Shown here: piece by piece, positions 1-5,884 of the stretch | Layout of the letters: each line of letters starts with the position of its first letter | How positions within the stretch are numbered: the first letter of the stretch is position 1 | NCBI GenBank assembly: GCA_023460175.1 | Contig: JAEWRC010000178.1 | Coordinates: forward strand, 1 to 10,047 | DNA: 10,047 nucleotides | Direction: 5' to 3' | DNA from: Actinomycetes bacterium | GTDB taxonomy: Bacteria; Actinomycetota; Actinomycetes; Mycobacteriales; Mycobacteriaceae | Translations under genes and position numbers: made by a program | Notes under the pieces: model-generated | Seen by the model: the letters and a program-made list of their open reading frames with translations, nothing else | Databases searched by the model: none | Told to the model about the DNA's origin: nothing

Positions 1-4
1 CCCC

Positions 5-32
5 CGGCGGTGCACCAAATGGCCCCCCGCCG
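5..32 (-). terminator. GC-rich inverted repeat just downstream of the fbpA-like gene
   Basis: CGGCGG (5-10) and CCGCCG (27-32) form a 6-base-pair stem around a 16-base loop, about 18 bases past the stop codon of the Ag85 gene. The minus-strand base run after the stem is G, not T, so this is not a classic intrinsic terminator; at most it is a U-less mycobacterial-type hairpin. In a sequence this GC-rich such a stem could arise by chance. The next gene lies outside the window; by synteny it may be the MPT51 gene (fbpD). Confidence 0.2.
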
Positions 33-49
33 TTCCGAAGGCAGTTCGG

Positions 50-1114
50 TCAGCCGCCCGTGCCGACCGGCTCAACGGTCGCCGCGTCGGTCTCGGCCGC
101 CGCGAGCGCGGCCGGGTCCTGCGGAACCGCACCCAGCACGCGCTGGATGTCCGGCTTCATCGCCTGCAGCTGCTGTCCCCAGTAGGGCCAGTCGTGCGTT
201 CCGCCCTGCGGGAAGTTGAAGACACCGTTGGTGCCGCCGGCAGCAAGGTATTCGTCCTTGAACGTCTTGTTGGTGCGCAGCGTCAAGCTCTCCAGGAACT
301 TCGCGGGCAAGTTGTCGCCCGCGACGTTGCCGTTGACCTCGGCAGGCTTGCCGTCACCGCAGTAGATCCAGACCCGGGTGTTGTTGGCCACCAGGCGGTC
401 CATGTTGACCATCGGGTCGTTGCGCTTCCAGCCACTGTTGGGGTCCTCGGTCTTACCCCACATGTCGTCGGCCTTGTAGCCGCCCGCGTCACCCATGGAG
501 ATGTTGATCAGGAACGGCCACCAGCCCTCGGAGGGGTTCAGGTAGCCCGACAGCGAGGCGGCGAACTGGAACTGGTTGGGGTGCCAGATCGCCAGGTTCA
601 GTGCGGCCGAACCGGCCATCGACAGACCGACCGCCGCGGTGCGGCTGCTGTCCACACCCTTGCTGGCGAGGTAAGTCGGCAGCTCCTGGGTCAGGAAGGT
701 CTCCCACTTGTAGGTCTTGGTCGGCCCCTTGTTGGTGGCCGGCTTGTACCAGTCGGCGTAGAAGCTGGACTGGCCGCCGACCGGCATGACGACCGACAGG
801 CCCGAGCCGTAGTACCACTCGAACGCGGCGGTGTTGATGTCCCAACCGTTGAAGTCGTCCTGCGCGCGCAGGCCGTCGAGCAGGTACACAGCCGGGGAGT
901 TCTCGCCGCCGCTTTGGAACTGCACCTTGATATCCGTGCCCATTCCGGCAGACGGGACCATCAGGTATTCCACTGGCAGACCGGGACGAGAGAACGCCCC
1001 AGCGGTCGCCGTGTTGCCGGCGACGCCGATCAGACCGGGCAGCAGGGCCGTCGCTGCGGCTCCGGCTGCGAGGCGGCGCCCCCACGCACCGCGCATCTTC
1101 TCGACAAACTTCAT
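50..1114 (-). CDS. fbpA: Antigen 85 mycolyltransferase (FbpA-like, second of a tandem pair)
   Basis: Secreted alpha/beta-hydrolase of the Antigen 85 complex. The family moves mycolic acid between trehalose monomycolate molecules to make trehalose dimycolate, and onto arabinogalactan; it also binds fibronectin. The 354-residue protein has a basic start, a hydrophobic stretch and a probable cleavage site before FSRPGLPVEYL (about residue 41). The catalytic triad is visible: Ser165 in GLSMA, Glu275 in KFLES and His307 in GTHDWPYW. The conserved Cys252 (WIYCGDG) is present. Like Ag85C, and unlike Ag85A and Ag85B of M. tuberculosis, it lacks the cysteine pair in the loop before TYKWETF. The C-terminal half (NPSEGWWP, LTLRTNKTF) also reads as Ag85C-like, while the segment QSGGENSPAVYLLDG is Ag85A-like. 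The C-terminus carries an Ala-rich acidic tail of about 25 residues. An ATG 12 bases upstream (1126) is also possible. I prefer 1114 because MKFVEKMRGA matches the family start and GGA lies 7 bases before it. The A/C assignment is less sure than the family. Confidence 0.93.
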   Translation of the reverse strand: MKFVEKMRGAWGRRLAAGAAATALLPGLIGVAGNTATAGAFSRPGLPVEYLMVPSAGMGTDIKVQFQSGGENSPAVYLLDGLRAQDDFNGWDINTAAFEWYYGSGLSVVMPVGGQSSFYADWYKPATNKGPTKTYKWETFLTQELPTYLASKGVDSSRTAAVGLSMAGSAALNLAIWHPNQFQFAASLSGYLNPSEGWWPFLINISMGDAGGYKADDMWGKTEDPNSGWKRNDPMVNMDRLVANNTRVWIYCGDGKPAEVNGNVAGDNLPAKFLESLTLRTNKTFKDEYLAAGGTNGVFNFPQGGTHDWPYWGQQLQAMKPDIQRVLGAVPQDPAALAAAETDAATVEPVGTGG

Positions 1115-1162
1115 AGAACTATCCATCCCATCCTTTGATAAGCCGCACGTATTTCGGCGTCA

Positions 1163-1196
1163 CTGACAACCCATCGCGGCGAGAGCCGCTGACAAC
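1163..1196. repeat. Paired CTGACAAC direct repeats flanking a small hairpin upstream of fbpA
   Basis: CTGACAAC occurs at 1163-1170 and again at 1189-1196, 26 bases start to start. GCGGC (1176-1180) and GCCGC (1185-1189) between them form a 5-base-pair stem with a GAGA loop. The element lies about 50 to 80 bases before the downstream Ag85 gene, where an operator could sit. I do not recognise the regulator, and the hairpin may be due to base composition alone. A TTGACT hexamer (minus strand, 1221-1216) resembles a -35 box, but I see no convincing -10 at the right distance. Confidence 0.3.
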
Positions 1197-1228
1197 TGTG
1201 TCCACGCGCCCGTGTAGTCAACCACAGA

Positions 1229-1245
1229 AATGGCCATCGGCCATT
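1229..1245 (-). terminator. Perfect hairpin between the two Ag85 genes
   Basis: AATGGCC (1229-1235) and GGCCATT (1239-1245) pair perfectly over 7 bases with a 3-base loop, starting 17 bases after the stop codon of the upstream Ag85 gene. An outer pair, CACAG (1223-1227) with CTGTG (1255-1259), could lengthen the structure across an asymmetric internal loop. On the minus strand only a short TTCTGT follows, so it is a weak terminator candidate. It may instead limit read-through or stabilise the 3' end of the upstream message. Its position right after the stop codon supports a transcript-end role. Confidence 0.35.
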
Positions 1246-1261
1246 GTCGGTTCCCTGTGCC

Positions 1262-2257
1262 TCAACCATTGAGCGTCGCGATCAGATCTGGCTTCATGGC
1301 CTGCAACTGTTGGCCCCAGTAGGCCCAGGAATGGTTGCCGGCCGCCGGAAAATCGAAGGTCGCATTGGTGCCCCCGGCGGCGGGGTACTTCTCCTCGAAA
1401 CGCTTGTTGCTGCCGATCGCCAGGGTCTCCAAACTGGTCGCGTTCAGCGCCTGGTTCGCATCGGAGTTCTCGTCGAGGTCGGTGGAACCGCCTGGCGCAC
1501 AATAGATCCAGAGCCGAGTGCCGTTGGCGACGAGGGTTTGGACCTGCTCCGTCGGGTCGTTGCGTTGCCAGGCCTTGTTCCACGGCGGGCCCCACATGTT
1601 GTCGACGTTGTAGCCGCCCGCGTCGAGCATCGCCACCCGGATCGCCTGTTTCATGAACGGTGTCGACGGGTTGAGGAACCCCGACAGCGAGGCCGCGTAC
1701 CGGAACTGGCCGGGGTGGTAGGCCGCCAGGATCAGCGCGGCCCCGCCGGACATCGACAATCCGACGACGGCGTTCCCGCTGGGTGAAACCCCCTGGTTGG
1801 CGGCCAGGTAGTCGGGCAACTCGCGAGTGAGGAATGTCTCCCATTTGTAGGTGTAGGTCTGGTTGTTGAAGTTCGACGGCGAGTACCAGTCGCTGTAGAA
1901 GCTGGACTGTCCACCCACCGGGAGCACGGTCGAGACGCCGGAGTCGTGGAACCACTCGAAGACCGCGGTGTTGATGTCCCAGCCGCTGTAGTCGTCCTGG
2001 GCGCGCAGGCCGTCGAGCAGATAGACCGCATGCGGTCCGCCGCCCTGGAACTGCACCTGGATGTCGCGGCCCATGGCGGGCGAATAGACCGACAGGTACT
2101 CGACGGGAAGCCCCGCGCGGGAGAAGGCGCCGGCCATCGGAACGCCGCTGACCAGCAACGACAGCGCGGGAACGGTCAGCACCGCGGCCACTGCGGCCAG
2201 CAGTTGGCGCGCGGCCGTCAGCAGTCGTGGCGACGTCGTCGTCAAGACGTGATCCAT
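1262..2257 (-). CDS. Antigen 85 mycolyltransferase paralogue (Ag85C-like)
   Basis: Secreted mycolyltransferase, 331 residues, in the position next to aftB that fbpA holds in M. tuberculosis. It has a long signal peptide with hydrophobic run LLAAVAAVLTVPALSLLV and probable cleavage before FSRAGLPVEYL (about residue 45). In mature numbering the nucleophile Ser falls at 124, as in Ag85C (GLSMSGGAALILAA). The acidic member is Glu277 of the precursor (SLETL) and the histidine is His309 (GNHSWAYW); Cys253 (WIYCAPG) is kept. GGGPHAVYLLDGL, TYTYKWETFLTRE and SLSGFLNPS are strongly Ag85C-like, and the loop cysteine pair is absent. One oddity is the segment before the catalytic Glu: the usual PAKFLE is replaced by LNATSLE after an insertion rich in Asp and Asn. 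The open frame extends to a TTG at 2350, but ATG 2257 gives the normal signal peptide. The Shine-Dalgarno sequence is weak. I give no symbol because synteny says fbpA while the sequence says fbpC-like. Confidence 0.92.
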   Translation of the reverse strand: MDHVLTTTSPRLLTAARQLLAAVAAVLTVPALSLLVSGVPMAGAFSRAGLPVEYLSVYSPAMGRDIQVQFQGGGPHAVYLLDGLRAQDDYSGWDINTAVFEWFHDSGVSTVLPVGGQSSFYSDWYSPSNFNNQTYTYKWETFLTRELPDYLAANQGVSPSGNAVVGLSMSGGAALILAAYHPGQFRYAASLSGFLNPSTPFMKQAIRVAMLDAGGYNVDNMWGPPWNKAWQRNDPTEQVQTLVANGTRLWIYCAPGGSTDLDENSDANQALNATSLETLAIGSNKRFEEKYPAAGGTNATFDFPAAGNHSWAYWGQQLQAMKPDLIATLNG

Positions 2258-2301
2258 CCGTTCGTTTGTGGCCGACAGCGCGGTCGCGGCACGGCGCGGG
2301 G

Positions 2302-2323
2302 CGGGTGCGCCGGTGCGCACCCG
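2302..2323 (-). terminator. 8-base-pair GC-rich hairpin between aftB and the Ag85 genes
   Basis: CGGGTGCG (2302-2309) and CGCACCCG (2316-2323) form a perfect 8-base-pair stem with a 6-base loop. It lies about 43 bases after the aftB stop codon and about 45 bases before the first Ag85 start. No U-tract follows on the minus strand. It could be a U-less terminator or attenuator separating the arabinogalactan chain from the mycolyltransferases, or a structured leader of the Ag85 message. The rest of the 108-base gap (2258-2365) shows no promoter I would trust. Confidence 0.35.
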
Positions 2324-2365
2324 AAACAGGTATCGCTGCCGGGGCGACAAGCGTTACCGGCCGGC

Positions 2366-4426
2366 TCAGGGGCCGGTGGCCGGCATGCCGGTGTACGGCG
2401 GTTCGGGCAGCTCCGGGCTCACCAGTCCGCATCGCCGCAGTTCGTACATCGGCACCCGGTCGATGCGGTACTGGGTGTAGTCGTAGGCGCGCAGCACGTT
2501 CGACAGGAACTTGCGCGGGCCCAGCGGTTCCCTGATCGACTTGAGCATGGCCTCGGTGGCCGGGCACTTCAGCGCGGCCTCGGCCTGCCGGATCCACCCC
2601 TCGTCCAGGTAGGCGGGGAGATAGGGCGGCTCCTTGAGGAACGGTCCCTCGGCCACGGCCCAGTCCGGGAAGAGGTTCTTGTCGTGGCCGATCCGGCCGT
2701 CCTCGAGCCGCTCGGAGTGCATCGCCAGCGGATTGGCCAGGCCGATCTGGTCGAGCACCCGGACATCGAGGCCCACGTTCATGCCGAGCATCCCGAGGTT
2801 GGTGAAAAACACTGTGTGCGGCACGGTTTCGGGGTTGCGCGGCGCCTCGCCGGGGCCCGGCGGGGGCAGCGGCGGCGGGAACGCCGGGACGACGTCCCAC
2901 TGGTCGTAGTTGCCCGACGGCAGCAGCAGCGCCCCGTCGGGGGTGTTGCGCAGCGCCACCAGCACCGCCCGCATCCGCGGATAGTCCAGGTAGTCCGCCG
3001 CGGTCAGGGGATGGTCGTGGCCGGTGGCCTGCGAGTAGAACTCGCGCTCGTCGACGATCCCGGAGTAGGTCACCCGGGTGGCGTCGTAACCCATCCCCGG
3101 CGAGTTCGCGGCCCACAGTGCCCACGCCACCACCGAACCCCACAGCACGGTCATGGCCCCGGCCAGCAGATAGCCTGCCTCCCTGGAGAATCGGGTGCCG
3201 TCGGGCTTGACGATCGGGATCACCGCGACGGGGGCCAGCATGCAGAACAGCGGGGTCAGCAGGACCCGGCCGTGCATGAAGTCGCCGCCCTGGCGGATCC
3301 AGTACACCGCCTGGATCAGGCCGCTGAGGGTGAAGAAGGCCACCACCGCGGGCGGGCTCTGCAGGGTGCGGACCAGTCGGCTGTGCTTCCCGATGACCTC
3401 GTGGTTGACCCACCAGGGCCGGGTGTGGGTGGACACCAGCAGCAGGCCGAGCGCGATCAGCAGGACCGCCGGGATCCACAGCAGGTACGGGTTGTTGAAG
3501 TTCGCCAGGTACAGGAAGCCCTGCTCCCACCGCGACCCGGAGGCCTCCTTGGCCACCGCGGTGCCAGGCACCAGCAGCGCGTAGTAGCCCATCCGGAAGA
3601 TCTGGTAAGCGACCGGCACCAGCCCGCCGGCCGCCACGATCAGCAGCCGCCGGCCCCAGTCCCGGGCGGTCAGCAGCAACAGCAGCAGCACGCCGACGCC
3701 GATCAGCGCGAGTTCGGGGCGCACCAGCACGCTCAGGCCCGCGACAAAGGCCAGCGCGCCAAGGAATCCCGGGCCGCCTGCGCTCCACAGTGATGCGGGC
3801 CGCTGCGTGCGCAGCCCCTGCGACCAACAGACCAGCATCCACCACAGCAGGCCGACGTAGGTCAGCACCAGGCCGTTCTCCAGGCCCGAGGTCGCGAAGT
3901 CGCGGGCCGGCGGGATGGCGATGTAGACCAGCGCGCCCGCCGGCAGCAGCAGCGCGCTGCGGCCCCGCAGGCTGGGTGCGTAGAGCCGCGCGGCGCCGAG
4001 CATCAGCAGCACCACGCCCAGGACCGACAGGCTCAGCGCGACGGCCAGCGCCACGTACTCGAGACGCACCGGACCGCCGATCAGGCCGCCCAGGTACATC
4101 ACGTAGGTCCACAGCGTCGAGGTGTTGGCCTCGATCCGCTCGCCGGCGTTGAACACCGGCCCGTTGCCCGCCAACAGGTTTCGGATGGTGCGCAGGACGA
4201 TCAGGCCGTCGTCGGCGATCCAGCGGCGCCGCCACGCGCCCCAGCCGAACAGCGCCGCGACCACCAGCAGGCTGCACCACAGGCTGATCCGGGCCGAGCC
4301 GGGCAGCGGGAAATCCGGGAGCAGCGGGGGGCGCGACAGCGGCTTCTTGGGCGACAGCGACTGCTTGGGCGACAACGGCGCCCGGCGCAGCGTCGGGGTG
4401 GCGTCAGCCGAAGATGACCGCGGCAC
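2366..4426 (-). CDS. aftB: AftB, terminal beta-(1->2) arabinofuranosyltransferase
   Basis: Integral membrane GT-C-type glycosyltransferase. In the family it uses decaprenylphosphoryl-arabinose at the outer face of the membrane to add the terminal beta-1,2-linked arabinofuranose residues of arabinogalactan, which then carry mycolic acids. The first membrane segment (about residues 47-65) is followed by RRWIADDGLIVLR, whose Asp pair (72-73) fits the GT-C loop 1 acidic motif. Many hydrophobic segments follow, with conserved stretches PPARDFATSGLE and YWIRQGGDFMHGRVLL. A large soluble C-terminal domain (from about NSPGMGYDATRV) ends in RRCGL. It is about 686 residues, against roughly 626 recalled for M. 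tuberculosis; the excess is a Pro/Ser/Lys-rich N-terminal extension. No ATG, GTG or TTG exists at the position matching the tuberculosis start. GTG 4426 is chosen, with a GGAA upstream, and it overlaps ubiA by 23 bases. TTG 4453 and TTG 4375 are alternatives. Confidence 0.93.
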   Translation of the reverse strand: MPRSSSADATPTLRRAPLSPKQSLSPKKPLSRPPLLPDFPLPGSARISLWCSLLVVAALFGWGAWRRRWIADDGLIVLRTIRNLLAGNGPVFNAGERIEANTSTLWTYVMYLGGLIGGPVRLEYVALAVALSLSVLGVVLLMLGAARLYAPSLRGRSALLLPAGALVYIAIPPARDFATSGLENGLVLTYVGLLWWMLVCWSQGLRTQRPASLWSAGGPGFLGALAFVAGLSVLVRPELALIGVGVLLLLLLTARDWGRRLLIVAAGGLVPVAYQIFRMGYYALLVPGTAVAKEASGSRWEQGFLYLANFNNPYLLWIPAVLLIALGLLLVSTHTRPWWVNHEVIGKHSRLVRTLQSPPAVVAFFTLSGLIQAVYWIRQGGDFMHGRVLLTPLFCMLAPVAVIPIVKPDGTRFSREAGYLLAGAMTVLWGSVVAWALWAANSPGMGYDATRVTYSGIVDEREFYSQATGHDHPLTAADYLDYPRMRAVLVALRNTPDGALLLPSGNYDQWDVVPAFPPPLPPPGPGEAPRNPETVPHTVFFTNLGMLGMNVGLDVRVLDQIGLANPLAMHSERLEDGRIGHDKNLFPDWAVAEGPFLKEPPYLPAYLDEGWIRQAEAALKCPATEAMLKSIREPLGPRKFLSNVLRAYDYTQYRIDRVPMYELRRCGLVSPELPEPPYTGMPATGP
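4343..4378 (-). repeat. Two tandem 18-base repeats in the 5' end of aftB
   Basis: Bases 4343-4360 and 4361-4378 are adjacent copies of an 18-base unit matching at 15 of 18 positions. They encode PLSPKQ and SLSPKK, and a partial third copy follows (PLSRP). The repeat sits in the N-terminal extension of AftB, before the first membrane segment and hence probably on the cytoplasmic side. It looks like a small in-frame expansion in a disordered tail. Confidence 0.7.
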
Positions 4427-5315
4427 CGACTGTTCCGATCCACGCCACTGCAAGGAACTGCAGCACCCGGTCCCGCAGTGCGATGTCCTCGGGCTCCCCG
4501 GCGATGCCGCCGTCGATGTCGACGGCGTAGCGCAGGATCGCGATGGTGAACGGGATCATCGACACCGCGAACCACGAGCCTTCGTTGCCGTCGCGCTCGA
4601 AGGCCCACAGGCCGTAGCAGAGCACCACCGCGGTGCCCGCCAGCGTCCACACGAAGCGCAGGTAGCTGCTGGTGTAGCTCTCCAGGGACTTGCGGATCTT
4701 GGCCCCGGTGCGCTCGGCCAGCTGCAGTTCGGCGTAGCGCTTGCCGGCCGCCATGAACAGCGACCCGAACGCCATCACCAACAGGAACCATTGCGACAGT
4801 GGGATTTGCGCGGCCGCGGCGCCGGCGATCGCGCGGATCAGATAGGCCGAGGACACGATGCAGATGTCGATCACGGCCAGGTGTTTGAGGCCGAAGCAGT
4901 ACGCCAGCTGGATGACCAGGTAGGCGGCGATGACCACGGCCAGGTTGGGCTCGACGAGCCAGGAGATGGCCAGCGCGGCCACGCCCAGGACGGCGGCCAG
5001 CCCGTAGGCCAGTCCCTCCGGCACCACGCCGGCGGCGATCGGGCGGAACCGCTTGGTGGGGTGCTGGCGGTCGGCCTCGACATCGCGGGCGTCGTTGACC
5101 AGGTAGATGCACGACGCCGCCATGCTGAAGACCGCGAACGCGATGGCCACCCGGGTCAGCACGAAGCTGTAGTCGTAGTCCACCTCGCCGCCGAGCGCGG
5201 CCAGCGGTGCGGCGAGCACCAGCAGGTTCTTCACCCACTGACGCGGCCGCAGCGCCTTGACGACGCCGGCGGCCAAAGACTTCGGTGGGCCGGCGACCGC
5301 GGGAGTCTCAGTCAT
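4404..5315 (-). CDS. ubiA: Decaprenyl-phosphate phosphoribosyltransferase (DPPR synthase, UbiA family)
   Basis: Polytopic membrane prenyltransferase-family enzyme, 303 residues, about the length of M. tuberculosis Rv3806c. It transfers 5-phosphoribose from PRPP to decaprenyl phosphate, the first committed step towards decaprenylphosphoryl-arabinose, the arabinose donor for arabinogalactan and lipoarabinomannan. The family's metal-binding motif NDARDVEAD is at residues 74-82, preceded by RPRQWVKNLLV near the N-terminus. A second cytoplasmic region with GLKHLAVID (about 142-150) and AGKRYAEL (190-197) fits the UbiA fold, and about nine hydrophobic segments are visible. The frame is open further upstream, but ATG 5315 has a strong ribosome site and forms an ATGA overlap with the stop of the phosphatase gene. 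Its 3' end overlaps the probable aftB start. In M. tuberculosis, altered ubiA alleles raise donor levels and contribute to high ethambutol resistance; I do not judge alleles here. Confidence 0.95.
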   Translation of the reverse strand: MTETPAVAGPPKSLAAGVVKALRPRQWVKNLLVLAAPLAALGGEVDYDYSFVLTRVAIAFAVFSMAASCIYLVNDARDVEADRQHPTKRFRPIAAGVVPEGLAYGLAAVLGVAALAISWLVEPNLAVVIAAYLVIQLAYCFGLKHLAVIDICIVSSAYLIRAIAGAAAAQIPLSQWFLLVMAFGSLFMAAGKRYAELQLAERTGAKIRKSLESYTSSYLRFVWTLAGTAVVLCYGLWAFERDGNEGSWFAVSMIPFTIAILRYAVDIDGGIAGEPEDIALRDRVLQFLAVAWIGTVGAAVIFG

Positions 5316-5884
5316 CGATCTCCTCTGTGACGGCGGTCCAACCGGACCGAAACAGCCTCGGTGCCCTTGGCCACGAGCGCGCCGACCACCACCCCGGTGG
5401 CGACGTCGGAGGGGTAGTGCACGCCGAGCACCATGCGCGACAACGCCATCGGCGGCACCAGCAGCGCCGGCAGCGGCAGGCCGGTGACCCGGCCGAGCAG
5501 CACGGCCGCGGCGGTCGTGGAGGTGGCGTGCGCCGACGGGAAGCTGAGCCGACTCGGGGTGCCCACGTTCACGGCGATTCCCGGATGCGACGGGCGGGTG
5601 CGACGGACCACCCGCTTGATGACGACGGCGGCGGCGTGCGCGAGGAACGCGCCGGCGCCGGCGGTGACCCACTCCCGGCGGCGGCGCGGGTTGGCCAGCG
5701 CGCCCGCGGCCGCGACGGCCACCCAGCCGAGGCTGTGCTCACCGAAGTGCGACATGGCCCGCGCGGTGCGCAGCACGCCAGGCCTACCGGCGAGCGCGCC
5801 CTGCACGGCGATCAGCGCGATCTCCTCGCGCGTGGGCGGGGGCGCGTCGGCGGGAGTGGCCGAGCGCCACTGCGGGTCAGGCAT
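5312..5884 (-). CDS. PAP2-family membrane phosphatase (Rv3807c-like, putative decaprenylphosphoryl-5-phosphoribose phosphatase)
   Basis: Type 2 phosphatidic-acid-phosphatase-like protein of 190 residues. All three signature motifs are present: Lys90-x6-Arg97-Pro98 (KRVVRRTRP), PSAH at 116-119, and SRxxxGxHxxxD at 149-160 with the catalytic His156 and Asp160. Hydrophobic stretches (about 52-64, 75-90, 120-131, 138-148 and 161-172) indicate a multi-pass membrane protein. Placed between glfT2 and ubiA, the M. tuberculosis counterpart is the proposed phosphatase that removes the 5-phosphate from decaprenylphosphoryl-5-phosphoribose, the UbiA product, before epimerisation to the arabinose donor. 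That role rests on family and gene order; genetic work on the family suggests it may not be the only such phosphatase. The start at 5884 overlaps glfT2 by 8 bases with GGAA 8 bases upstream, and the stop overlaps ubiA by 4, so translation is probably coupled on both sides. Confidence 0.92.
   Translation of the reverse strand: MPDPQWRSATPADAPPPTREEIALIAVQGALAGRPGVLRTARAMSHFGEHSLGWVAVAAAGALANPRRRREWVTAGAGAFLAHAAAVVIKRVVRRTRPSHPGIAVNVGTPSRLSFPSAHATSTTAAAVLLGRVTGLPLPALLVPPMALSRMVLGVHYPSDVATGVVVGALVAKGTEAVSVRLDRRHRGDR
5320..5326 (-). promoter_or_regulatory. Strong Shine-Dalgarno site of ubiA
   Basis: AGAGGAG on the minus strand ends 4 bases before ATG 5315. It lies inside the end of the phosphatase gene. 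It fixes the ubiA start at 5315 although the frame stays open for another 119 codons upstream. Confidence 0.75.

Noticed and set aside
2257..2350. Longer N-terminus for the Ag85C-like protein starting at TTG 2350
   Set aside because: It would put 31 Arg-rich residues in front of a normal signal peptide; ATG 2257 gives the family's usual layout.
1946..3793. Plus-strand open frame of about 615 codons opposite aftB
   Set aside because: Antisense shadow of a well-supported membrane protein; His/Gln/Arg-rich with no domain and no convincing ribosome site considered.
1218..4280. Minus-strand open frame of about 1020 codons across aftB and the Ag85 gene
   Set aside because: It is an out-of-frame shadow that crosses two real genes and the gap between them, and its residues are Arg/Gly/Pro/Ala rich with no domain.
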